Assembly (NCBI GenBank): GCA_964387935.1
Contig: CAYLZN010000086.1
Location: forward strand, 1-18,665
Direction of reading: 5' to 3'
Length of the DNA: 18,665 nt
DNA from: CAYLZN01 sp964387935
Lineage (GTDB): Bacteria; Acidobacteriota; Vicinamibacteria; Vicinamibacterales; JAFNAJ01
In this document: piece after piece, positions 7,076 through 13,195 of the stretch
Layout: every line of letters starts with the position of its first letter
Numbering within the stretch: position 1 is the stretch's first letter
Program-made: the position numbers and the translations under genes
Notes under the pieces: generated by a model
Told to the model about the DNA's origin: nothing
Seen by the model: only the letters and a program-made list of their open reading frames with translations
Databases searched by the model: none

Positions 7076-7088
7076 CCCTCGGTGAGGG
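7076..7088. terminator. Possible small hairpin between the convergent carrier genes
   Basis: CCCTC-GGT-GAGGG forms a five-base-pair stem in the 52-base gap between the convergent stops at 7062 and 7115. There is no U-tract, so it may be only a weak bidirectional terminator. Confidence 0.25.
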
Positions 7089-7114
7089 TCTCGAGTAGCC
7101 GGCGCCCCCAGCGA

Positions 7115-8494
7115 TCAGGGGCACTCCGCGCACAACCTCCGGTAGGACCGGGCGACCAGGTACCCGAGCAGCAACCACCCGATGACGAGCACGAGGTTGA
7201 TCAGCGCGAACTGCCTCACCGTGAGGGTGGCCCAGGCGGTGCCGGCCAGCACGACGCCGGCGGCGATCATGTCGCCGGCGCGCACGAAGAAGGTGTCCAT
7301 GGCCTGCTTGGCCTTGTACTTCTCCTCGCGCGACGTGGGCAGCCAGAGGAGCTGTCGTCCCGTGTTCATCAGCGAGTAGTCCGTCGCGTTCTCGACGGTC
7401 TTCATCCAGCGAATCGCCGTGAACCCCACGCCCATGGCCATCAGCCCGTACGCGCCGAGCGCGACGAGTGGCAGCGCGAGCACGGCACCGGCCGTGCCGG
7501 CACGCCGCACGATCCGTGAAACCAGCAGACTCTGGATGGCGACGGCGAGGACGTTGACCCAGAAGAAGTACTCACCGTAGAAGCTGCCGACGAAGGCGCC
7601 GACATCCGGCGCCTGCCCGTCCCGGACGGCGATCGCGGCGGCATCGAGGACGCCACGGCTGACGATGTACTCGCCCATGGTGTTGACGATGTTCAGGCTC
7701 AGCAGGAACAGAGCGACCCAGCAGAGGAAGGGGCTCGACCAGACGAGGTCGAACCCCCCGCCGGACTGGAGCGAGGGCGTGGGCTCGTGGTCCACACGCG
7801 GAAGCCTCGCGAGGCGGCGGTCGATTGCGACGTACAGCGCGAGGTGAACGATCAGGACCAGGAGGGCGATGTGGAGCATGCCGATCGGGGTCGTGCCCGC
7901 ATCGAAGAGCCGCTGGGCCAGCTTCGCGCCCACAGGGGCGCCCACCGTGGCGCCGATGGCGAGGAGAGGAAACAACCGCTCGCCCGCCTCCCGGCTGAAC
8001 ACGTCGTTGGCGTACGACCAGAACTGGGCGATGGTGCTGAGGCTGAAGATGCCGACCCACACGTAGAAGAGGAAGCCGAGCATCGGTGCGCCGACGCGAA
8101 GACCCACGGCGAACATCTCGACCTGGACGGCGAAGAACAGGACGATTCCGGCCAGGAGCGCGCGCCGCCCCACCCGGCTGACGAACCACCCGTAGGCCGG
8201 CACGAACGCCGTCAGCGTCAACGCCTGCGCGGCCGACGCGTACGACTTCATCTCCGCGCCGCCGGCGGTGAGGATCAGCGGCTCGCGCACGGTCTTGAGC
8301 ACGTAGTAGGCGACGAGCAGCAGGAACAGGTTCGCCATCAGCAGCAGGGTCAGGGCTCCCTCCCCGGCCCTGACGTCGCCGAAGGCGCGGAGGAGGCGCT
8401 CCGCCCACCCGGCCCGGGCGTCGGCCGGCCACGCCGTGTGGCTCGGCCGGATCATCGAACCGTGCAGATCGGCGTGGCGCGTCGGCGTCGGCAT
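7115..8494 (-). CDS. ATP/ADP translocase (NTT/TLC, AAA-type) family carrier, copy 2
   Basis: 459 residues, clearer than copy 1. After a 45-residue cytoplasmic N-terminus, the first helix reads ANLFLLLVAYYVLKTVREPL and continues ILTAGGAEMKSYASAAQAL (about 54-92), the signature of bacterial 'ATP:ADP antiporter, AAA family' proteins. SREAGERLFPLLAIGATVGA marks the domain centre. About 11-12 membrane helices are visible. Residues such as the Lys-Arg-Glu cluster in helix 1 are important in characterised NTTs, but substrate is unknown here. The start is ATG 8494; ATG 8455 (MIRPSHTAW) is an alternative and would be needed if the promoter-like element upstream is real and the transcript is not near-leaderless. 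The shared fold and KT(A/V)R(D/E) motif make the two carriers diverged paralogues. Confidence 0.85.
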   Translation of the reverse strand: MPTPTRHADLHGSMIRPSHTAWPADARAGWAERLLRAFGDVRAGEGALTLLLMANLFLLLVAYYVLKTVREPLILTAGGAEMKSYASAAQALTLTAFVPAYGWFVSRVGRRALLAGIVLFFAVQVEMFAVGLRVGAPMLGFLFYVWVGIFSLSTIAQFWSYANDVFSREAGERLFPLLAIGATVGAPVGAKLAQRLFDAGTTPIGMLHIALLVLIVHLALYVAIDRRLARLPRVDHEPTPSLQSGGGFDLVWSSPFLCWVALFLLSLNIVNTMGEYIVSRGVLDAAAIAVRDGQAPDVGAFVGSFYGEYFFWVNVLAVAIQSLLVSRIVRRAGTAGAVLALPLVALGAYGLMAMGVGFTAIRWMKTVENATDYSLMNTGRQLLWLPTSREEKYKAKQAMDTFFVRAGDMIAAGVVLAGTAWATLTVRQFALINLVLVIGWLLLGYLVARSYRRLCAECP

Positions 8495-8505
8495 GCTGCC
8501 CGTGA

Positions 8506-8530
8506 GTCCGCCCCCCGGCCACGTCGTTAC
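8506..8530 (-). promoter_or_regulatory. Putative ECF-type promoter (copy C) for carrier 2
   Basis: On the minus strand CGGGTGTAACGACG (GTAAC at 8530-8526) is followed after 17 bases by GCGGACTCACGGGCAGC (GAC at 8508-8506), almost the same second block as copy A. The GAC ends only 11 bases before ATG 8494, so transcripts would be nearly leaderless or translation would begin at ATG 8455. Confidence 0.5.
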
Positions 8531-8543
8531 ACCCGAGTGTGGG

Positions 8544-9767
8544 TCAGGACGAGCCGGACGGCAGCGCCAGTTCCGACAGCCTGCACGCGGCGGCTCGCGC
8601 GCGAGCGCGGATCTCGACGGCGAGATCCACTCCGCGCCAGGTCAGTCCGCCCAGCGACGGTCGGCCCGCGTCGGCGAGGCCGATCAGGCGGCAGCGGTCG
8701 TCGGCATCCGTGCACAACACCACATCGGCGCCGGCGCGTTCGAGCCGCGCGAGTGTACCCCTGATGGCCATGTCCGGGATGTCCGCGTCACTGGGAGCGA
8801 GCAGCAACGGCTTCGCTCCATGGCGGGCGACGCGCGCGCACACGACGCCGAGGTCGGTTGGCCGGTCGGACGCGGACAGCGGCACGAGTTGGACGTCGGC
8901 GGCCAGCCGCTCCAGGACGGCGGGGCCGAGCTCGGGGCATCGGAGGGGCACGAGACCCTGGAGGCCGGGCGCCGCGGCCAGGGCCGCGCGGAGACGATCC
9001 ATTCCGCGATTCGCGCCGTGGGGCTCACGCCCTGACGGCGGATCCTCCGACGTCGGCGTCACGATCAGGGCTGGAGTCGGGCGCGCGTACTCGCGGGCCA
9101 TCCGTTCCGGATCGCCTCCGCTCAGGTAACGCGACAGCAGCCACAGGTTGCGTCGGCTTCGCGCCAGCCATCCCTCGCGCGTCCAGCGGCGGGCCGATGT
9201 GAGGAGCGGCAGCGGGCTTCGCCACGGCCTGGCCAGCCGGGCCAGATTCCGCGCCAGCTGTACGTCCTCCATCAGCGGGAGGTCCGGGTAGCCGCCGACG
9301 GCCTGGAAGCGATCGCGACGAACGAACAGGCCCTGGTCGCCGTACGGCAGCGACCAGATGGCCACCCGCGCGCGTACGCCGCCTTCCAGCAGGCGCGCCT
9401 GCCACGCCGGGCTGTCCAGCGCGAACTGGAAGCAGCCCCACGAGGCGCCGCGTCCGGCCGCCGTCTCGACAATTTCGTCCACCCATCCACGGGGCAGCCT
9501 GCAATCCGCGTGCAGGAACAGCAGCCACGGCGCCCGGGTTCGTCCGGCCGCGGCGTTCATCTGCCGTGCCCGGCCTCGCGCGGACGCCACCCAGTGAACC
9601 GCGGGATGGGCACGCTGCAGCTCGTCGAGCGCGTCGAACTCGTCGCCGGGCACGGCCACGACGCGCTCGACGCCTTCGGCGGCGCCGGTGTCCGAGAGCA
9701 GGCGGTGCAGCAGGTGGGCGTCACGTGCCAGGGCCGGGATACAGACCGCGAGCGGGCTGTCGGACAT
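8544..9767 (-). CDS. TIGR04283 glycosyltransferase fused to a degenerate TIGR04282-like domain
   Basis: 407 residues from ATG 9767 (MSDSPLAVCIPAL, where the GT2 fold normally begins); GTG 9800 is an alternative with a GGGGA 10 bases upstream. Residues 1-230 are a family-2 glycosyltransferase of the rSAM/selenodomain-associated transferase 2 type: RGRARQMNAAA (64-74), FLHADCRLP with the DxD-like acidic site (84-92), YGDQGLFVRR (142-151) and the MEDVQL acceptor motif (166-171). After a Pro-rich linker (about 230-255), residues 256-407 align in order with TIGR04282, but its motifs are eroded: PSDADIPDM replaces GSDLPDLP, DADDRCRLIGL replaces AHDGGYYLIGL, and GLTWRGVDLAVEI replaces the WGTxTVLAE block. 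Catalysis by the second domain is doubtful; it may be structural. A complete TIGR04282 gene lies at 410-1300. NCBI names both families for arsenosugar biosynthesis; the substrate here is unknown. Confidence 0.85.
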   Translation of the reverse strand: MSDSPLAVCIPALARDAHLLHRLLSDTGAAEGVERVVAVPGDEFDALDELQRAHPAVHWVASARGRARQMNAAAGRTRAPWLLFLHADCRLPRGWVDEIVETAAGRGASWGCFQFALDSPAWQARLLEGGVRARVAIWSLPYGDQGLFVRRDRFQAVGGYPDLPLMEDVQLARNLARLARPWRSPLPLLTSARRWTREGWLARSRRNLWLLSRYLSGGDPERMAREYARPTPALIVTPTSEDPPSGREPHGANRGMDRLRAALAAAPGLQGLVPLRCPELGPAVLERLAADVQLVPLSASDRPTDLGVVCARVARHGAKPLLLAPSDADIPDMAIRGTLARLERAGADVVLCTDADDRCRLIGLADAGRPSLGGLTWRGVDLAVEIRARARAAACRLSELALPSGSS

Positions 9768-9869
9768 CCTGGAGTCGGGCTCGGGGATCCTCGTGGACAC
9801 GTGGCGAACGTCCCCATGCCTCAGCGCGTCGACACCGGTCGTGGCGGGTCGGTTCCGCCGAGGGAGGTG

Positions 9870-9956
9870 ATGATGGGACAGCCGAGAAGCTTATCGCACG
9901 TGGAACGGCCCGGCGCGGCCTGTTGTGGCGCCGGGTATACTCAAGTATGCTCTTGA
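9870..9956 (+). CDS. Possible 28-codon Cys-containing leader peptide upstream of the ArsR-rhodanese gene
   Basis: ATG 9870 (or the adjacent ATG 9873) is preceded by and overlaps AGGGAGGTGAT, close to the full anti-Shine-Dalgarno complement and the strongest such site noticed in the window. The short frame encodes 28 residues ending GAACCGAGYTQVCS, with three Cys, and stops at 9956, four bases before TTG 9961, the likely start of the ArsR-type regulator, which has no ribosome-binding site of its own. Translational coupling or a thiol-sensing leader is possible. Against it: the frame is short, and the palindromic operator-like sequence lies over its 3' part, so the regulator transcript may begin inside it. 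Confidence 0.35.
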   Translation: MMGQPRSLSHVERPGAACCGAGYTQVCS

Positions 9957-9970
9957 GCACTTGATCAAGT
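9940..9970. promoter_or_regulatory. Operator-like palindromes and possible -10 box at the ArsR-type gene
   Basis: CTCAAG-TATGCT-CTTGAG (9940-9957) is a perfect 6-6-6 inverted repeat, followed by the perfect 12-base palindrome ACTTGATCAAGT (9959-9970). Both share the TCAAG half-site, and TCAAGT recurs in direct orientation 24 bases apart. A TATACT box (9936-9941) overlaps the left arm. AT-rich dyads over the promoter are typical binding sites for ArsR/SmtB repressors, so autoregulation by the adjacent gene is likely (inference). No convincing -35 was found. Confidence 0.55.
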
Positions 9971-10665
9971 CGCCCATTCCCCGGTCCTCCCTGAGGGCTT
10001 CGGTCTACGGGCACATCGCCCGGATCGGACAAGCCGCGTCCAGTGCCAGCCGCCTCGAACTCCTCGACCTGCTGTCGCAGGGGCCGCGGACGGTCGAGGC
10101 GCTGGCCCGCGCGGTCGGGCACAGCGTGGCCGCGACCTCGCATCATCTCCAGGTGCTCCGGCGCGCCCGCCTGGTCGAGGCCGAGAAGTCAGGGCTGTAC
10201 GTCACCTACCGCCTCGCCCATCCTCGCGTCGAGGCCTTTCTGCTCGACCTGCGCGCGCTGGCCGAGTCGCGCCTGTCGGAGATCGCGCAGGTGACGCGGG
10301 AATACCTCGAGACGCGCGGTGCCCTCGAGCCGGTGGACGACGAGGAGCTGGCGCGGCGGGTACGGGCCGGCGAGGTCACCGTCATCGACGTGCGGCCGCG
10401 GGAGGAGTACGACGCCGGCCATCTGCCCGGTGCGGTATCGATGCCGCTGGCCGACCTGCCAGCCCGCACGCAGGAGTTGCGGAAGCGACGGGACGTGGTG
10501 GCCTATTGCCGCGGTCCCTACTGCGTGATGGCGCTGGACGCCGTCGACCTGCTGCGTCGGCGCGGCTTCCGGGCGCATCGCCTGGAGCGGGGCGTGGCGG
10601 AGTGGCGGGCGCGCGGATGGCCGGTGGAAACCGGCGACGCCCGTCGCCAGGGCGGACGGGTGTGA
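9961..10665 (+). CDS. ArsR-family regulator with C-terminal rhodanese domain
   Basis: 234 residues if started at TTG 9961; GTG 9925 is an alternative but would translate across the operator-like palindromes. Residues about 14-92 form a winged helix of the ArsR/SmtB type (ASRLELLDLLSQGPRTVEAL, then HSVAATSHHLQVLRRARLVE as the recognition helix region). Residues 125-222 form a rhodanese domain: VIDVRPREEYDAGHLPGAVS and the active-site loop YCRGPYC with Cys183 and Cys188. Rhodanese domains carry a persulfide on the catalytic Cys, so this fusion family is thought to sense or transfer sulfane sulfur; there is no typical ArsR metal site such as an ELCVCDL motif. It leads an apparent operon with a DsrE protein and an SQR-like flavoprotein, both sulfur-trafficking families. 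Confidence 0.87.
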   Translation: MIKSPIPRSSLRASVYGHIARIGQAASSASRLELLDLLSQGPRTVEALARAVGHSVAATSHHLQVLRRARLVEAEKSGLYVTYRLAHPRVEAFLLDLRALAESRLSEIAQVTREYLETRGALEPVDDEELARRVRAGEVTVIDVRPREEYDAGHLPGAVSMPLADLPARTQELRKRRDVVAYCRGPYCVMALDAVDLLRRRGFRAHRLERGVAEWRARGWPVETGDARRQGGRV

Positions 10666-10726
10666 AGGGACGGAGCGCTTCCGCGGGCGCATGCCACGCG
10701 GACACGCGCCGTGTGTGAGGATGGCC

Positions 10727-11080
10727 ATGGCCAGGACTCTGTTCATCATCAACGATCCCCCGTACGGCACCGAGCGTGCCTACAACACCCTCCGTCTCGC
10801 CGGCGCCCTGGCGAAACGCGAGGGGCAGGACGTCAGGGTCTTCCTGATGGGCGACGCGGCGAGTTGTGCGAGAAAGGACCAGAAGGTGCCGCAGGGCTAC
10901 TACAACCTCGAGCTGATGCTGCGCGCCGTGACCAGGCAGGGCGGAGAGGTCGGGGTCTGCGGCACCTGCATGGACGCGCGTGGCCTGAGCGACCCGGAAC
11001 TGAGCGACGGCACCCGCCGCAGCACGCTCGAGGAGCTCACCGACTGGACCCTGTGGGCGGACAGGGTCGTCACGTTCTGA
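10727..11080 (+). CDS. DsrE/DsrF-like sulfur-relay family protein
   Basis: 117 residues from ATG 10727, chosen because GAGG lies 6 bases upstream; ATG 10721 and 10691 are in frame but poorer. The protein has the small alpha/beta DsrE fold pattern: ARTLFIINDPPYGTERAYN at the N-terminus, a strand RVFLMGDAASC with Cys47, and GEVGVCGTCMDARGL with Cys78 and Cys81. Conserved Cys at these places in DsrE/TusD-type proteins carry persulfide sulfur. It is cytoplasmic and soluble. It follows the ArsR-rhodanese gene by 61 bases and precedes the SQR-like gene by 28, so a role as sulfur acceptor between the rhodanese and flavoprotein is plausible (inference). Confidence 0.85.
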   Translation: MARTLFIINDPPYGTERAYNTLRLAGALAKREGQDVRVFLMGDAASCARKDQKVPQGYYNLELMLRAVTRQGGEVGVCGTCMDARGLSDPELSDGTRRSTLEELTDWTLWADRVVTF

Positions 11081-11108
11081 GCGCGAGAGCCGGGAGGAGG
11101 GAACGCCG

Positions 11109-12341
11109 ATGCGCGTCGTCATCGTAGGCGGGGGCGTTGGCGGGCAGGTCGCCGCCAACGAGCTGCGGCGGCGCCTGCCCGCCGAGCACGGCGTGACGGT
11201 GGTCGAGCAGAGCCGTGAGCACGCGTTCGCACCGTCTTTCCTGTGGGTGATGACCGGCGAACGGCAGCCCGGTCAGGTCACCCGTCCGCTTCGCGATCTG
11301 CTGCACCCGGGCGTCGAACTGATCCAGGGCCGCGTCGAGGGCATCGACCTCGTCCACCGGCGCGTCCGACTTCCGCGCGAGACCGTCGACTACGACTATC
11401 TCGTGGTCGCGCTCGGCGCGGAACTGGCGCCCGCCCGCATCCCGGGGCTCGCCGACGCCGCGCACACGTTCTACACCCTGGACGGCGCCAGCCGCCTCCG
11501 GACCGCGCTCGCGACGATGGGCGGCGGCACGGTGGCCGTCGTGGTGAGCGCGTTGCCCTACAAGTGCCCGGGGGCGCCGCACGAAGCGGCCATGCTCATC
11601 GCCGACGTCATGCGCCGGCGTGGCCTGGCGAGCCAGGTGCGGGTGCAGCTCTTCACGCCCGAGCCGCAGCCGATGCCGGTCGCCGGACCGGAGCTCGGCG
11701 ACGCCGTGCGGCAGATGCTCGACCAGGGCGGGGTCACGTTCCACCCCGGGCACAGGCTGACGGCCGTCCGGGGCGACGTCCGCGAGCTGGCGTTCGACGG
11801 GCGACCACCGGTCCCGTACGACCTCCTCGTCGCCATTCCCCCGCACCAGGCACCCGCCGTCGTTGCGGAAGCCGGGCTCGCGAACGAGAGCGGCTGGATT
11901 CCCGTGGACCGGCGGACGCTGACGACGTCGCACGACCGCGTGTTCGCCATCGGCGACGTGACCGCCGTGCCGATTCCGGGCCGGTGGAAGGTGGACGTGC
12001 CCCTGATGCTGCCCAAGGCCGGCGTGTTCGCGCACGGGCAGGCGCTCGTCGTCGCCGAGCGTATCGCCGCCGGGATCGCCGGCACCTCTGCGGCCAGGGC
12101 GTTCTCCGGCGACGGGTTCTGCATGCTCGAAGCCGGCGGCGGCCGGGCCGGCATGGCGTTCGGGGACTTCTTCCACGAGCCGGCGCCCGCGGTCCAGGTC
12201 AAGCCGATCGGACGGACATGGCACCTCGGCAAGGTGTTGTTCGAGCGATGGTGGCTCGCCCGATGGGGCGTCCACCGCCGACTCCTGAAGTCGACGCTGA
12301 CGGCTGGTGGCCGGGTGGCGGGCATGCCCATGGATCTGTAA
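11109..12341 (+). CDS. Sulfide:quinone oxidoreductase-like FAD flavoprotein
   Basis: 410 residues from ATG 11109, preceded by GGAGGAGGGA. FAD-binding VVIVGGGVGGQVAANEL is at 3-19, a second flavin contact VFAIGDVTAVP at 278-288, and the second nucleotide-binding half between. Two Cys lie where SQR enzymes keep the redox pair: Cys153 in ALPYKCPGAPHE and Cys338 in FCMLEAG; the third Cys found in classical SQRs is absent. LPKAGVFAHGQALVVAERIA resembles the quinone-site region. The C-terminus (FERWWLARWGVHRRLLK) is amphipathic and basic, fitting monotopic membrane binding. SQR-like proteins oxidise sulfide to polysulfide and pass electrons to quinone; sulfide as substrate is predicted from family and operon context with the rhodanese-ArsR and DsrE genes. 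Confidence 0.85.
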   Translation: MRVVIVGGGVGGQVAANELRRRLPAEHGVTVVEQSREHAFAPSFLWVMTGERQPGQVTRPLRDLLHPGVELIQGRVEGIDLVHRRVRLPRETVDYDYLVVALGAELAPARIPGLADAAHTFYTLDGASRLRTALATMGGGTVAVVVSALPYKCPGAPHEAAMLIADVMRRRGLASQVRVQLFTPEPQPMPVAGPELGDAVRQMLDQGGVTFHPGHRLTAVRGDVRELAFDGRPPVPYDLLVAIPPHQAPAVVAEAGLANESGWIPVDRRTLTTSHDRVFAIGDVTAVPIPGRWKVDVPLMLPKAGVFAHGQALVVAERIAAGIAGTSAARAFSGDGFCMLEAGGGRAGMAFGDFFHEPAPAVQVKPIGRTWHLGKVLFERWWLARWGVHRRLLKSTLTAGGRVAGMPMDL

Positions 12342-12420
12342 TCGCGGTGGTCGCCACGGCGTGCCCGTTCTGCGGCGGGACTGCTCGCGACCGGTCGCGC
12401 ATCGAAGGGGAGCCGCCCTC

Positions 12421-12786
12421 GTGACATCGTCTCCGGCACCGGTCGATCTCCTGGTGGTCGTGCTCGACCTCGCGGGCACGGCGGTCTTCGCCGTCAGCGG
12501 CGCGGGGGTCGGCGTGAAATACGGCCTCGATATCTTCGGGGTCTGCGTACTGGCCTTCGTGGCCGGCAGCGGCGGCGGCATGATGCGCGACCTGCTGATG
12601 GGCGCCGTGCCACCCCCCGGCCGTGAGCCAGTGGGAGTACATGGCGGTGGCCTTGCTCGCGGGCGTCGTCACGTTCCTGTGGCATCCGCGCGTGGAGCGC
12701 CTGCGCGCCCGATCCTGTTGTTCGATGCCGCCGGACTGGGGCTCTTCGCCGTGGCCGGGACCCAGAAGGCCCCGGCCTTCGGCTAG
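12421..12786 (+). pseudogene. TRIC/UPF0126 family membrane protein, frameshifted and truncated
   Basis: The frame opens at GTG 12421 after GGGGAG and encodes the first half of a TRIC-type protein: VVVLDLAGTAVFAVSGAGVG, then FGVCVLAFVAGSGGGMMRDL. At 12613-12620 (a run of six C) the family match shifts by one base to another frame (VSQWEYMAVALLAGVVTFLW, then HPRVERLRA). Near 12701-12711 it returns to the original frame (RPILLFDAAGLGLFAVAGTQ), then a stop cuts it at 12786. Complete family members are about 200 residues with a second repeat of the same fold; none is seen downstream. Two compensating shifts could be sequencing errors in a draft assembly, but the missing second half suggests real decay. 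It follows the SQR-like gene by 79 bases on the same strand. Intact members are cation channels; no function is expected here. Confidence 0.7.
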
Positions 12787-13195
12787 AGTGACCGACACCG
12801 AGCGACCACGTCCGATCCATCTGGCTCTCCTTCGACGATGCCCTGGCGGACCTCCTGGCAGGCGCGCCCGGCGTGCGGGGCGACCGTCATGCTGTATACC
12901 GCGTGTGAACCGGAATCGCGGCGCTGGCAGTTGACCGGGGAGCCGCAACGAAGCACTCTATCAACCGTTACCGCCCGGCCGTTCACTTGACCGCACACTC
13001 TTCGGGAAGAAGAAGCGCCGGCGCGCTGACCCCGAACACGGCGCGTCAGGCGTGTCCTCGTCACGGGGGTCGACGTCCAGATCGACTGGCTCGGGGGCAC
13101 CACCGGCCCGGCCGGTGTTCTCGGCAACCGCAGCGACGGCACGATTGCGAGGGCGCGGTCACATGGCTGTCCTGGTTGAGGAGGGTGGTGAGCGT
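12787..13195. other. 409-base region without an intact gene
   Basis: No complete gene is recognised on either strand. The plus strand has short open stretches in different frames. One at 12792-12905 gives 38 codons (including HVRSIWLSFDDALADLLAG and GVRGDRHAVYRV) between two stops, and another near 13056-13160 includes TGVDVQIDWLGGTTGPAG. Neither was matched to a family. They may be remnants of the second half of the TRIC gene or of another gene, or chance. No clear promoter for the downstream phosphotriesterase-like gene was found. Confidence 0.5.

Noticed and set aside
9925..9960. GTG 9925 as start of the ArsR-rhodanese gene
   Set aside because: It would translate through the TATACT box and operator-like dyads and has no ribosome-binding site; family alignment needs only the residues after TTG 9961.
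11070..12581. 503-codon open frame on the minus strand
   Set aside because: Shadow of the SQR-like gene; low-complexity Arg/His/Asp-rich product with no domain.
3765..12971. Other GTAAC occurrences at 3765, 5965 (minus), 9126 and 12967 (minus)
   Set aside because: None has GAC at 17-18 bases, and the first three are inside genes; treated as background.
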